Below, piece by piece: positions 44,159-53,570 of a DNA stretch of 64,000 nt (position 1 is its first letter; the number at the start of each line of letters is the position of its first letter). The notes beneath the pieces are model-generated. The model saw nothing but the letters and a program-made list of their open reading frames with translations, made no database searches and was not told where the DNA came from. Position numbers and translations under genes: made by a program. Source of the stretch: JAJYSO01 sp964586655 (GTDB lineage Bacteria > Bacteroidota > Bacteroidia > Flavobacteriales > Flavobacteriaceae); contig CAZPGY010000005.1 in the NCBI GenBank assembly GCA_964586655.1, positions 1-64,000 on the forward strand, written 5' to 3'.

Positions 44159-45571
44159 ATGAAACATCTTAGTAGAATCCTTTTGGCATTCTTTTTTGTT
44201 TTGAGTTATTCTTTTATGAATGCTCAGAATTCTGATAACCCCTGGGCAGTGAGTGTTGGCGCTAACGCTGTTGATTATTTCCCGGTGGGTGAGGACGCCC
44301 CTCAAGGGGATATGTTCAGCAATTTCTTTAGCGCTAAGGAACACTGGAATATTCTCCCTTCTGTTTCCTACATCTCGGTTGCTCGATATGTGGGAGCCGG
44401 TTTTTCAGTCAAACTCGACGGATCGATAAACCGTATCGAAAAATATGGAGATAAGCGAGTAGATGACTGGACTTATTATGGCTTGAATGCCGCAGTAGAT
44501 TATAGCTTTGGTCACCTGATTTATGGTGGCGAAGGCGGTTGGTTCGATCCCTTCTTAGGGGTTGGAGCAGGTTCAACTTGGCTGCAAGACAACGCGCAAT
44601 TTACGGGTAACGCCGAGTTGGGATTCAATTTCTGGATTTCAGAAAGTATAGGAATTACCTTGGCTACGCATTATCACAGAGCTTTGGGTAGCGACAATGC
44701 TCACCTGTCTCACTTCCAGCACACTGCAGGAGTGAAATTTGTTTTCGGCGGAAAGGATTCTGATGGCGATGGTGTTTATGATAAAGATGATGACTGTCCA
44801 CAAGAAGCCGGATTGCCCGAATTTAATGGATGTCCGGATGCTGATGGTGATGGAATTCCCGATAAAGATGACGATTGTCCCGGTGTAGCTGGTCTGCCCG
44901 AGTTTAACGGATGTCCTGATACCGACGGAGACGGCATTCCCGATAATATGGATGCTTGTCCTGATGAAGCCGGTTCTAAAGCCCTAAACGGATGCCCTGA
45001 TGCTGACGGTGATGGAATTCCCGACAAAGATGATGATTGTCCCAACGAGAAAGGACCTAAAGCCAACAATGGCTGTCCTTGGGCTGATTCTGATGGTGAT
45101 GGTGTAATTGATAAAGAAGATCAGTGCCCTGATGTTGCCGGCGTGGCAGCAAATAATGGATGCCCTGAGCTTCCAACGGCAAAAGTGATTCATAAATTGA
45201 ACACTTATTCAAAGACCATTTTGTTCGATTTGGGATCTTCCAATATCCGCACCTCTTCTTATGATGCTTTAGAATCTATCGCTGATGTGATGGAAGAGTA
45301 TCCGACTGCCAAATTCCACTTGGCCGGATTTACAGACAGCTCAGGAAGTGCGGCTATCAATACCAAACTTTCAAAAGAACGCGCCGCTTCTGTACGCGAT
45401 TACCTCGTTAATAAGGAAGGTATCGATGCAAATCGATTGACTTCTGAAGGCTATGGTCCTAAAAACCCCATTGCTACTAACAAAACAAAAGAGGGACGTC
45501 AGAAAAACCGACGTGTGGAAATTATGTTGCAAAAAGATAGAGCTGAATTAGAAGCTAAAATCAATCAATAA
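44159..45571 (+). CDS. OmpA-family protein with thrombospondin type 3 repeats
   Basis: A 470-residue outer-membrane protein. Signal peptide (FMNAQ) is followed by an eight-strand-type barrel to about residue 195. Five calcium-binding thrombospondin type 3 repeats then fill about 200-338, of the form DADGDGIPDKDDDCP followed by x6-NGCP. The C-terminal OmpA domain runs from about 345 with TILFDLGSSNIRTSSYDAL and NKTKEGRQKNRRVEI, which binds peptidoglycan. It tethers the outer membrane to the wall. It has its own strong promoter and a terminator immediately after. Confidence 0.96.
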   Translation: MKHLSRILLAFFFVLSYSFMNAQNSDNPWAVSVGANAVDYFPVGEDAPQGDMFSNFFSAKEHWNILPSVSYISVARYVGAGFSVKLDGSINRIEKYGDKRVDDWTYYGLNAAVDYSFGHLIYGGEGGWFDPFLGVGAGSTWLQDNAQFTGNAELGFNFWISESIGITLATHYHRALGSDNAHLSHFQHTAGVKFVFGGKDSDGDGVYDKDDDCPQEAGLPEFNGCPDADGDGIPDKDDDCPGVAGLPEFNGCPDTDGDGIPDNMDACPDEAGSKALNGCPDADGDGIPDKDDDCPNEKGPKANNGCPWADSDGDGVIDKEDQCPDVAGVAANNGCPELPTAKVIHKLNTYSKTILFDLGSSNIRTSSYDALESIADVMEEYPTAKFHLAGFTDSSGSAAINTKLSKERAASVRDYLVNKEGIDANRLTSEGYGPKNPIATNKTKEGRQKNRRVEIMLQKDRAELEAKINQ

Positions 45572-45603
45572 GCAGCAATCACTTTTTAGTGAAACTTTGT
45601 AAT

Positions 45604-45629
45604 AAAAACGCCCCTTTTGGGGCGTTTTT
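45604..45629 (+). terminator. Intrinsic terminator after the OmpA-like gene
   Basis: AAAAACGCCCC and GGGGCGTTTTT form a perfect 11-bp stem around TTTT, 33 bp after the stop codon, ending in five Ts. Confidence 0.92.
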
Positions 45630-45644
45630 GTTATCTTTAACTCC

Positions 45645-48371
45645 ATGAAAACATTTTTGGAAGACGTATTGGAACAACTATTGTCAGAGGGTTTAAAACC
45701 TGATGACACCTGTTTTGTCCTCCCGAGTAAAAGAGCCGGATTTTTTCTTAAGCACCTGCTCAAAGAGCGTATTGAAGACACGGTATTTGCTCCTGAAATA
45801 TTGAGTATAGAAGATTTTATCGGCAAGATCACCCGGTTAAGAATCCTCGACAATACCCACACCTTGTTTTCCTTTTACAACACCTACCAAGAGCTGACTC
45901 CCAAGGAGGAACAAGAAGAATTTGATGTCTTCTATGGATGGGCACAAACCCTGGTTTATGATTTTAATGAAATTGATCGTTACCTCATAAACACCGACTC
46001 CTTTTTTAATTACCTGTCAGATATCAAAGATGTAGAACATTGGTCGGTGCAGCCGGAACAAACCGATATGGTAAAAAAATACCTGAAATTTTGGCGGCAG
46101 CTTCCCCACCATCACCGAGCTTTTGTGGAGCGTCTGCTCAAAACCGGAGAGGCATATCAAGGCTTAGCCTATCGAAAAGCGGCAGAGCAAATTGAAGCTT
46201 TTCTGCAAAAGGACGCCAAGCAGTATATATTTGTCGGGTTTAATGCCCTTAATAATGCAGAGCAAACCCTGATTCAAAAAATATTGGGGGCCCAAAGAGG
46301 GCGAGCATTTTGGGATATTGATCAGTATTTTCTGGAAAACCGAGCACATGGAGCCGGTTTCTTTATGCGGCAGTATCAAAAATGGCCTCTTTATGCAGAA
46401 AAACAACACGAGTTTCAATGGCCTTCCCATCATTTTACGATGCCAAAATATATTGAAAGCATAGGCATCCCCAAGAATATAGGTCAAGCTAAATATGTAG
46501 CCGAAATTTTAAAAAAAGAAGACCCGAAGAATACTGCGCTGGTTTTGAATGAGGAAAGTTTGCTTTCTCCCATTCTCAATTCCCTGCCCGAAACGGTGGA
46601 GCACCTCAATGTCACTATGGGGCTCTCGCTGAGCATGACCCCACCGGCAGCACTGTTTGAAACCCTGTTTAAAATTCAAGAAGAAAGCCAAAAAGTGTTG
46701 TATTACAAACACGTCTTAGCAGTGCTTAATCATTCAACTATACGGCTGGCCATGGGGCAAGAAGCCAAAAACATACAGGCGCAAATCGCCGCCAGAAACC
46801 GGGTTTATCTTTCCAAAGAAAATCTGCCGCCCCTCGAGGATGCAAAGTCGCAAAAAATCATTCAGCTTTGCTTTACATTATATGAGAATCCTAAAAATTT
46901 TTTAGCAGCCCTAATCAAATTGACAAAAATCTTAAAACCTGAAAAAACAGCAGAGCATCAGCTGGAAACAGAGTATCTCTATCATTTTCACGAGGTTTTT
47001 ATTAAAATGCGCAATTTGTTTGAAAGGTATTCTTTTCGGCTTAACACCAAGATTCTGCACCGTATTTATAAAGATACTTTGCAAACCGCTTCTTTGGATT
47101 ACAGCGGATCTCCAACAGAAGGCCTACAACTGATGGGAATGCTTGAAACACGAGTGCTGGATTTTGAAACCCTTATTTTAACTACGGTTAATGAAGGCAT
47201 ACTTCCGGCCGGAAAATCCACCAATTCCTTTATTCCTTATGATTTAAAAAGAGCCTATAAGCTGCCTACCTATAAAGAAAAAGATGCAGTTTATACGTAT
47301 CATTTTTATCGACTTTTACAGCGGGCAAAACGCGTGTACTTGCTGTATAACACCGATAAATCGGGGGTAAATTCGGGGGAGAAAAGCCGCTTTTTAAGCC
47401 AATTGGAATTGCAAACTTTGCCCAAACATGAAGTGGTTAAAAAACTAATCAACCTGCGTGTAAAATCACCGGATCATCAGCTGCAGACTATTGAAAAAAC
47501 ACCCGATATTATTGCCAGATTAAAGGAATGGGCACAGCGCGGCGTTTCTCCAACCGCTTTGACTACTTACATCCGAAATCCTATTGATTTTTATAAAAGG
47601 TATGTGCTTCACATCGAGGAAGAAGAAGAGGTGGAAGAAACCGTGGCTGCCAATACCTTGGGAACCGTAATTCACAATACCCTGGAAAATTTTTACAAGC
47701 CTTTGGAGAATAAAACCCTTCGCCAAACAGACCTGGAAAGTATGTTTTCAAAAATTGATGTAGAAGTCAAACGTCAATTTGAAGAGGTGTATCGCCAGGC
47801 GCCTTTAGCAGAAGGGAAAAACCTGATTATTTTTGAGATTGCCAAACGCTATGTCTATAATTTTCTTTGCATGGAAAAGGGAAACATAACGCAGCACGAA
47901 ATAAAAATCCTTGAGATTGAAAACGGGAAAAATGAATGCGAATTAAAGATTCCGGGGTTAGACTTCCCCATTAAGCTGAAGGGGAAAGTGGATCGTGTCG
48001 ATCAAATTGACGGACAAATACGCGTTGTGGATTATAAAACCGGAAAAGTGGAGCCTTCTGATTTAAAACTTAAAAATTGGGAAGAACTCCTTGCTGATTA
48101 CAAATACAGTAAAGCTTTTCAAGTATTGTGCTACAGCATGATGATTCAGACGGACCAGTCCCCAAAAGCAGGGATTATCTCTTTTAAAAACCTTAAAAAA
48201 GATTTCATGCCTTTTATTGATCAAAGCCTTCAACCGGAAGAAAACAAAATTAATGCCGATGTCTTAGCCTCATTTCACACGATTTTAACCCGGCTTTTCA
48301 CTGAAATTTTTGATATTGAGCAGGCTTTTAAAGAAAAGGAAATTGAAGATGCAAATAGAAAGAAATATTGA
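45645..48371 (+). CDS. AddB-like PD-(D/E)XK nuclease of the RecB family
   Basis: A 908-residue cytosolic protein. The N-terminal two thirds resemble a degenerate helicase-type core seen in AddB proteins (FVLPSKRAGFFLKHLLKE at about 26-43, and VNEGILPAGKSTNSFIPYDLKR near 515). The C-terminal nuclease shows GTVIHNTLENFY near 675 and VDRVDQIDGQIRVVDYKTGK near 785-805, containing the D and DYK active-site residues. AddAB enzymes process double-strand breaks. The helicase partner is not in the window. The downstream hydrolase gene overlaps its end by 23 bp. Confidence 0.88.
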   Translation: MKTFLEDVLEQLLSEGLKPDDTCFVLPSKRAGFFLKHLLKERIEDTVFAPEILSIEDFIGKITRLRILDNTHTLFSFYNTYQELTPKEEQEEFDVFYGWAQTLVYDFNEIDRYLINTDSFFNYLSDIKDVEHWSVQPEQTDMVKKYLKFWRQLPHHHRAFVERLLKTGEAYQGLAYRKAAEQIEAFLQKDAKQYIFVGFNALNNAEQTLIQKILGAQRGRAFWDIDQYFLENRAHGAGFFMRQYQKWPLYAEKQHEFQWPSHHFTMPKYIESIGIPKNIGQAKYVAEILKKEDPKNTALVLNEESLLSPILNSLPETVEHLNVTMGLSLSMTPPAALFETLFKIQEESQKVLYYKHVLAVLNHSTIRLAMGQEAKNIQAQIAARNRVYLSKENLPPLEDAKSQKIIQLCFTLYENPKNFLAALIKLTKILKPEKTAEHQLETEYLYHFHEVFIKMRNLFERYSFRLNTKILHRIYKDTLQTASLDYSGSPTEGLQLMGMLETRVLDFETLILTTVNEGILPAGKSTNSFIPYDLKRAYKLPTYKEKDAVYTYHFYRLLQRAKRVYLLYNTDKSGVNSGEKSRFLSQLELQTLPKHEVVKKLINLRVKSPDHQLQTIEKTPDIIARLKEWAQRGVSPTALTTYIRNPIDFYKRYVLHIEEEEEVEETVAANTLGTVIHNTLENFYKPLENKTLRQTDLESMFSKIDVEVKRQFEEVYRQAPLAEGKNLIIFEIAKRYVYNFLCMEKGNITQHEIKILEIENGKNECELKIPGLDFPIKLKGKVDRVDQIDGQIRVVDYKTGKVEPSDLKLKNWEELLADYKYSKAFQVLCYSMMIQTDQSPKAGIISFKNLKKDFMPFIDQSLQPEENKINADVLASFHTILTRLFTEIFDIEQAFKEKEIEDANRKKY

Positions 48372-49191
48372 TATACAAGGCAAGACCCAAAGACCCATCC
48401 CAACCGATGTGTTTTACAAGGCCAATGGAAAACCCAAGCCCATACTTATTTTTTGCCATGGCTACAAGGGCTACAAAGACTGGGGAGCCTGGAATTTTAT
48501 GGCCGAACGCATGGCTGAAAAAGGCATTTTCTTTATTAAATTCAATTTTTCTCACAATGGAGGAACCCTGGAAAACCCCATTGACTTTCCTGATTTGGAA
48601 GCCTTTGCCAAAGACAATTACTCCAAGCAACTTGCCGATTTGGAAAGTGTTATCACATGGATATTGAACAGCACTTCTTATGGTGAGGAGCTGGATAGCA
48701 ATCGGCTTGGCCTACTTGGACACAGTCGGGGCGGGGGGATTGTACTTTTGAAAGCAGCCGAAGACCCACGAGTTCAAAAAGTGGTTAGTTTTGCAGGGGT
48801 ATCTGATTTTGAATCCCGTTTTCCAACCGGTGAAAAATTAAAACAATGGGAAAAGGAAGGAGTTTATTATGTTGAAAACAGCCGAACCCATCAGAAAATG
48901 CCGCATTATTTCCAGTTTTATGAAGACTTTATGGCCCACCGCGATCGACTTGATATAGCGCAAGCCGTTCGTCGCTTGCAGATCCCTCAACTCATTGTTC
49001 ATGCCGCCGATGACACTTCGGTGTCGCCACAGGAAGCTAAAAAATTGCATAGCTGGAACCCTAAAAGTGAGCTGTTCCTTATTGAAAATGGAGCGCATAC
49101 CTTTGGCGCCAAACAACCTTGGCCTGATAACCGACTTCCTGTTCCCTTGAAAAATATTACCGATAAAACCATTCAGTTTATAAAATCTTAA
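48349..49191 (+). CDS. Alpha/beta hydrolase
   Basis: A 280-residue serine hydrolase. The nucleophile elbow is GLLGHSRGGGIVLL with Ser near 125. The acid lies in VHAADDTSVSPQEAKKL and the histidine in IENGAHTFGAKQPW. The early HGYKGYKDWGAWNF forms the oxyanion region. An in-frame start 39 bp earlier would add a basic stretch unlike the family, so the ATG at 48349 is chosen. Overlap with the nuclease gene suggests coupling. Substrate unknown, probably an ester or short peptide. Confidence 0.85.
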   Translation: MQIERNIDIQGKTQRPIPTDVFYKANGKPKPILIFCHGYKGYKDWGAWNFMAERMAEKGIFFIKFNFSHNGGTLENPIDFPDLEAFAKDNYSKQLADLESVITWILNSTSYGEELDSNRLGLLGHSRGGGIVLLKAAEDPRVQKVVSFAGVSDFESRFPTGEKLKQWEKEGVYYVENSRTHQKMPHYFQFYEDFMAHRDRLDIAQAVRRLQIPQLIVHAADDTSVSPQEAKKLHSWNPKSELFLIENGAHTFGAKQPWPDNRLPVPLKNITDKTIQFIKS

Positions 49192-49202
49192 ATTTTTTTA
49201 TC

Positions 49203-50147
49203 ATGAAAGCCGTAATCCTCAGAGCTGAAGGAGATGTTTCACAGCTCGTTATAGAAGAAATCGAAAAACCTCAAATTCAAGCGGATGAAATACGAGTCAA
49301 AACCGGTGCCTTCAGTATCAATCCCATTGAAGTCAAAACCCGTAAGGGGAATCGTTTTACCGACAAGTTGCTCCAAGACAAACCCAGTATTTTGGGCTGG
49401 GATGCCAGTGGTACAATAGAAGCAGTAGGGAGCGAAGTAGCGCACTTTAAGCCCGGGGATCGTGTTTTTGGAATCATTGGTTTTCCTCATTTCGGTAAGA
49501 CTTATGCCGAATACTTTGTTGCCAAAGAAAAAGATTTGTGCCCAATGCCCACAAACATCAGTTTTGCTGAAGCCGCCGGGAGTACCATTGCTGCCATTAC
49601 TGCCTATCAAGCGCTAAAAGATTTTGGTCAACTCCAAAACGGAACAAAAGTATTGATTCACGCCGCATCGGGCGGAGTCGGCCATTTTGGGGTACAACTG
49701 GCCAAGCATTTTGGTGCAGAAGTCACAGCCACTGCCTCAGGGAAAAACCGTGATTTTGTATTGGGTATGGGAGCCGATCATTTCATCGACTATCAACAAG
49801 AAAATTTTGAAGAAAAAGCGAAAGAAATGGACGTAGTTTTTGACCTTATCGGTGGCACTTATATTGACCGTTCTTTAAATTGTTTAAAAGAAGGAGGCAT
49901 ACTGATCAGTATTCCTACTGCTACAAATGCCGAAGTGGAGGAAAAAGCGGCGGCAAGGAACTGTAAGGGCGTTCGCTTTAAAATGAAAGCCGAAATAAAC
50001 GACCTTCAAGAAATTGCAAACCTTTTAGCGCAGGAGAAATTGCAGGCAATAATTTCTCAAACTTTTGCCATAGACCAAATCCGAGCGGCACACACCAGCT
50101 TAGAAACCGGGCACACTAAAGGCAAAATTGCGATCACCCAATTTTAG
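49203..50147 (+). CDS. Zinc-independent MDR oxidoreductase (quinone reductase-like)
   Basis: A 314-residue medium-chain dehydrogenase/reductase. The N-terminal GroES-like part contains ILGWDASGTIEAVGSEV and FKPGDRVFG. The Rossmann part has IHAASGGVGHFGVQLAKHFGAEV for NADPH binding, and GADHFIDYQQENF. Catalytic-zinc cysteine and histidine ligands are absent, as in quinone or enone reductases. It follows the hydrolase after 11 bp. Substrate unknown. Confidence 0.9.
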   Translation: MKAVILRAEGDVSQLVIEEIEKPQIQADEIRVKTGAFSINPIEVKTRKGNRFTDKLLQDKPSILGWDASGTIEAVGSEVAHFKPGDRVFGIIGFPHFGKTYAEYFVAKEKDLCPMPTNISFAEAAGSTIAAITAYQALKDFGQLQNGTKVLIHAASGGVGHFGVQLAKHFGAEVTATASGKNRDFVLGMGADHFIDYQQENFEEKAKEMDVVFDLIGGTYIDRSLNCLKEGGILISIPTATNAEVEEKAAARNCKGVRFKMKAEINDLQEIANLLAQEKLQAIISQTFAIDQIRAAHTSLETGHTKGKIAITQF

Positions 50148-50229
50148 GGAATTGGTTTGTACGATTTTATTTTTTTGGACGGAGTCAAATTATTTTGGGT
50201 AAAATATTTTATGGATTGAAAATAATACC

Positions 50230-50237
50230 TATTTTTG
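50230..50237 (+). promoter_or_regulatory. -7 box of the tRNA-Ala gene
   Basis: TATTTTTG, exact TAnnTTTG match, 14 bp before the mature tRNA 5' end. No well-spaced TTG is visible upstream. Confidence 0.5.
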
Positions 50238-50251
50238 CCGCTACCTAAAAA

Positions 50252-50325
50252 GGGGGATTAGCTCAGTTGGCTAGAGCGCCACGCTGGCAGCGTGGAGGTC
50301 ATCGGTTCGAGTCCGATATTCTCCA
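50252..50325 (+). tRNA. tRNA-Ala (anticodon GGC)
   Basis: A 74-base cloverleaf. The acceptor arms GGGGGAT and ATTCTCC pair (with G-T wobbles). The D-arm GCTCAGTTGGCTAGAGC, the anticodon arm CCACG-CTGGCAG-CGTGG with GGC in the loop, and the T-arm ATCGG-TTCGAGT-CCGAT are all present. The discriminator base is A and CCA is not fully encoded. It reads alanine codons GCC and GCU. Confidence 0.97.
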
Positions 50326-50339
50326 CTTACAAAACGAAG

Positions 50340-50379
50340 AACCTCAACAAAGTCGGCCTGATTCTGTTGAGGTTTTTTT
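50340..50379 (+). terminator. Intrinsic terminator after tRNA-Ala
   Basis: AACCTCAACA and TGTTGAGGTT form a 10-bp stem followed by seven Ts, 15 bp after the tRNA. Confidence 0.9.
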
Positions 50380-50473
50380 GTGAGGTTTGTTGGCTTCCCT
50401 ACGCATTGTCCTCTTTTTGCAATGAAACAAACATTTTTCACATTTAACCTTCATTAATCAATAAGATAACGAA

Positions 50474-50503
50474 TTGGAAATTAAAATAATTCGCCTATCT
50501 TTG
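50474..50503 (+). promoter_or_regulatory. Promoter of cysDN
   Basis: TTG at 50474-50476, a 19-bp spacer and TATCTTTG at 50496-50503 match the Bacteroidota consensus exactly. The start codon is 18 bp downstream, in an A-rich leader. This rules out the upstream in-frame TTG at 50474 as a translation start. Confidence 0.8.
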
Positions 50504-50521
50504 CGCCAAATAAAAAAGAAA

Positions 50522-51427
50522 ATGAGCAAGTACTATTTAAACTATCTGAATGAGTTAGAGGCCGAAGCCATCTATATTTTGCGGGAGGTTTGGGCACAGT
50601 TTGATAATCCGGTGATTCTATTTTCGGGCGGTAAAGACTCCCTTTTAGTCACTGAGTTGGCCAGAAAAGCTTTTTACCCTTCCAGGATTCCATTTCCATT
50701 GATGCATGTAGATACCGGACATAACTTCCCCGAAACCATTCAATTTCGCGATAAGTTGGTTGAAGATTTAGGAGTCCAATTGTTGGTAGGCTCTGTACAA
50801 GAATCTATCGATAAAGGGCGCGTAGCGGAAGAAAAAGGAAAAAATGCTACTCGAAATGCCTTGCAGATCACCACGCTTCTCGACACCATTGAAGAGCATA
50901 AGATTGACTGTGCCATTGGTGGAGGTCGCCGTGATGAGGAAAAAGCAAGAGCAAAAGAACGCTTTTTCTCACATCGCGATGATTTTGGACAATGGGATCC
51001 CAAAAACCAACGTCCCGAATTGTGGAACTTGCTCAACGGAAAAATGTTTGAAGGCGAGCATTTCCGTGCTTTCCCCATCAGTAACTGGACAGAGATGGAT
51101 GTGTGGAACTACATCAAACGTGAAAAAATCCAAGTTCCTTCTCTCTATTTGGCTCATGAACGCAAAGTTGTGCGCAGAGACAATACTTGGTTGCCTTATT
51201 CTGACTTGTTAAAAATGGAACCGGGCGAAGAGGTAGTCACTAAAAAAGTACGCTTTAGAACCCTTGGAGATATTACCATCACCGGTGGAATAGAAAGCGA
51301 TGCAGATACTGTTGAAAAGATTGTAGAAGAAGTGGCCACCATGCGTCAAACAGAACGCGGGAACCGTTCTGACGACAAGCGTTCAGAAACCGCTATGGAA
51401 GATCGCAAGAAGCAAGGATACTTCTAA
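50522..51427 (+). CDS. cysD: Sulfate adenylyltransferase subunit 2 (CysD)
   Basis: A 301-residue ATP sulfurylase subunit that, with CysN, makes adenosine 5'-phosphosulfate from ATP and sulfate. The PP-loop ATPase motif LFSGGKDSLLV lies near 29-39. The C-terminal SDDKRSETAMEDRKKQGYF is the family closing segment. The ATG at 50522 is chosen because the longer frame runs into the promoter. The usual length is about 300 residues. It lies 40 bp before cysN. No cysC or cysH is in the window. Confidence 0.97.
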   Translation: MSKYYLNYLNELEAEAIYILREVWAQFDNPVILFSGGKDSLLVTELARKAFYPSRIPFPLMHVDTGHNFPETIQFRDKLVEDLGVQLLVGSVQESIDKGRVAEEKGKNATRNALQITTLLDTIEEHKIDCAIGGGRRDEEKARAKERFFSHRDDFGQWDPKNQRPELWNLLNGKMFEGEHFRAFPISNWTEMDVWNYIKREKIQVPSLYLAHERKVVRRDNTWLPYSDLLKMEPGEEVVTKKVRFRTLGDITITGGIESDADTVEKIVEEVATMRQTERGNRSDDKRSETAMEDRKKQGYF

Positions 51428-51467
51428 AAAAACAGAATGACAATATTTTAAAATTGAAGAAAAGACT

Positions 51468-52727
51468 ATGGAAATCAATAAAAATCAATTGCTTAGATTC
51501 ACAACTGCCGGAAGTGTTGACGATGGTAAGAGTACACTTATCGGTCGATTGCTGTACGATTCAAAATCCATTTTTGAAGATCAGATAGAATCGGTGAGTA
51601 AAACCAGTACCAAAAAAGGTCAAGATGATATTGACTTGGCTTTGTTTACTGATGGCTTGCGAGATGAACGCGAACAAGGAATCACTATTGATGTAGCTTA
51701 CAGATATTTTACCACGCCCAAACGAAAATTTATTATTGCCGATACCCCGGGACATATTGAATATACCCGCAATATGGTAACCGGTGCTTCTACAGCCAAT
51801 GTTGCTGTGATTCTTATCGATGCGAGAAATGGCGTTATCGAGCAAACCAGACGGCATGCTTTTATTGCTTCTTTGCTCAACATTCCGCATGTGATGGTAT
51901 GCGTCAATAAAATGGACTTGGTAGATTTTTCAGAAGATCGCTATACCGAAATTGTTCAACAGTTTGAGGAAATGGCTTCAAAACTGGGTATTCAGGATTT
52001 AAAGTTTTTCCCGATTAGCGCACTTTTGGGAGACAATGTGGTCAATCCCTCCAAAAACATGACCTGGTTTCAAGGCTCCACCTTACTTCATGAGTTGGAA
52101 ACAGTTTATATCAGTAGTGATATTAATAAAATAGATGCTCGTTTCCCGGTGCAAACCGTTTTGCGTCCACAACGTGAAGGATATCATGATTATCGAGGTT
52201 ATGCCGGTCGAATTGGCAGCGGTGTTTATCGAGTAGGAGACGAGGTGACCGTTTTACCGACAGGTTTTGAATCTAAAATCAAATCCATCAATTCGGGCAA
52301 TAAAGAACTTGAAGAAGCTTATGCTCCCATGTCAGTGGCCATGACCTTGGAAGATGATATTGATGTCAGTAGAGGAGACATGATTGTGCGGCAGAAAAAC
52401 CAGCCCCAATCTGTTCAAGAATTTGATGTAATGCTCTGCTGGATGAACAATAAACCGGCACGTGATCGAGCTAAATATACGATATTACACACCAGTAGTG
52501 AAAAGACGGCTTTGATTAAAGAGGTGCTTCACAAAATTGATGTCAATACTTTTAAGCGAAAAACAGACGACCAAAGCCCGCTTAAAATGAACGATATTGC
52601 AAAGGTTAAAATCCGCACCTCCGGTCCTTTGTTTATTGATGATTATACTGATAATCGAACGACAGGAAGTATCATCCTTATTGACAAAAACACTAATGAA
52701 ACCGTAGCTGCGGGAATGATTGTGTAA
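51468..52727 (+). CDS. cysN: Sulfate adenylyltransferase subunit 1 (CysN, GTPase)
   Basis: A 419-residue translation-factor-like GTPase that drives ATP sulfurylase. G1 is GSVDDGKST near 16-24, G3 is DTPGHIEYTRNM near 92-103, and G4 is CVNKMD near 145-150. Beta-barrel domains follow. The protein ends after the third domain, so no APS kinase is fused, unlike NodQ/CysNC. It forms an operon with cysD and ends at a clear terminator. The product may feed cysteine synthesis or sulfation. The window does not tell which. Confidence 0.96.
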   Translation: MEINKNQLLRFTTAGSVDDGKSTLIGRLLYDSKSIFEDQIESVSKTSTKKGQDDIDLALFTDGLRDEREQGITIDVAYRYFTTPKRKFIIADTPGHIEYTRNMVTGASTANVAVILIDARNGVIEQTRRHAFIASLLNIPHVMVCVNKMDLVDFSEDRYTEIVQQFEEMASKLGIQDLKFFPISALLGDNVVNPSKNMTWFQGSTLLHELETVYISSDINKIDARFPVQTVLRPQREGYHDYRGYAGRIGSGVYRVGDEVTVLPTGFESKIKSINSGNKELEEAYAPMSVAMTLEDDIDVSRGDMIVRQKNQPQSVQEFDVMLCWMNNKPARDRAKYTILHTSSEKTALIKEVLHKIDVNTFKRKTDDQSPLKMNDIAKVKIRTSGPLFIDDYTDNRTTGSIILIDKNTNETVAAGMIV

Positions 52728-52754
52728 TCCCAACTTTGTGGAACAAAATTTTAT

Positions 52755-52782
52755 AAGCCATCTTTTAAAAGGTGGCTTTTTT
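52755..52782 (+). terminator. Intrinsic terminator of cysDN
   Basis: AAGCCATC and GGTGGCTT form an 8-bp stem (one wobble) around TTTTAAAA, followed by six Ts, 28 bp after the cysN stop. Confidence 0.88.
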
Positions 52783-52885
52783 GATTGGGGATAAAATTTG
52801 AGCGGCTACCAATTTTATATGCATAACTGGTATGATAAACTATTTTGTTATAGCAGCCTTCCCGCTCTCTTCATCAGTTTGATTT

Positions 52886-53374
52886 TTAACCGGCCTTCAG
52901 CAAAAGCTTTCCTTGATAATGTACCGGCTGACTGTAAAACGTGATCCCTACAAACTTCCAGTGTTTTATGCCGCTGAGTTCATAGTGAAGTACCTTTCCG
53001 TTTCTGGAGAAATGTGTTTCCTTTCCTTCCCATATCACAGCCCCCGGCATAAATCCCGATTTTTGGACGTAACTTTTCAAAATTTTGTGCGTATCATCCA
53101 AAGCATAAACGATATACAAGTCCAAATGACTGACCATACTTTCCTCTACTTCCACAACCGCCATGGCGGAAGGATTATAGGAAACCTCTTTTGTTTTATG
53201 CTGTGGCATGAGGGTGGAAGTGCCGTTAAAAAACAAAGCAAAAAGTCCGAAAATCAATGTGAGAAAAGCAAATTTACTCAATCGTTTTCGGGCTATTTTT
53301 GCTGTTTTAAAACAGACGACAATAAAGTATATAATCGCGGTAAGGTTTACCAGTCCTAAAAGTAATTCGAGCAT
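52886..53374 (-). CDS. Uncharacterised membrane protein with two helices
   Basis: A 162-residue protein with hydrophobic segments at about 5-22 (LGLVNLTAIIYFIVVCF) and 36-52 (FAFLTLIFGLFALFFNG), then a soluble domain of beta character (VIWEGKETHFSRNGKVLHYEL). The opposite strand has a competing frame, but this one has the more protein-like composition and hydrophobic pattern. I do not recognise the family. It stands alone between cysN and the trmB region. Confidence 0.65.
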   Translation of the reverse strand: MLELLLGLVNLTAIIYFIVVCFKTAKIARKRLSKFAFLTLIFGLFALFFNGTSTLMPQHKTKEVSYNPSAMAVVEVEESMVSHLDLYIVYALDDTHKILKSYVQKSGFMPGAVIWEGKETHFSRNGKVLHYELSGIKHWKFVGITFYSQPVHYQGKLLLKAG

Positions 53375-53570
53375 GACATTGCGTTTTTATAATGATGATC
53401 TGTGTTTATATAGTTTCATAGTTCAACTGTCTATGTCGGTTTCATTAAAGGTTTTAGCGTTATGGATCCTTTTATTTCGGCAAAATTCTTGAACTTTTTA
53501 AAAGTAAACAAACTTACTTTTTCAACAAATAGAATCACTGTTTTCTTTTTCACGATCGACTTTTCTGTTA

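Noticed and set aside
44776..45069. 97-codon leftward frame rich in Ser, Pro and Gly
   Set aside because: Mirror image of the repeated calcium-binding code of the OmpA-like gene.
44758..45170. Regular repeats that could suggest a repeat array or CRISPR
   Set aside because: They are in frame and encode thrombospondin type 3 repeats of the OmpA-like protein, with no spacer-repeat structure.
52913..53359. 148-codon frame opposite the two-helix membrane protein
   Set aside because: The opposite strand gives clear membrane helices and a coherent soluble domain. This frame does not.
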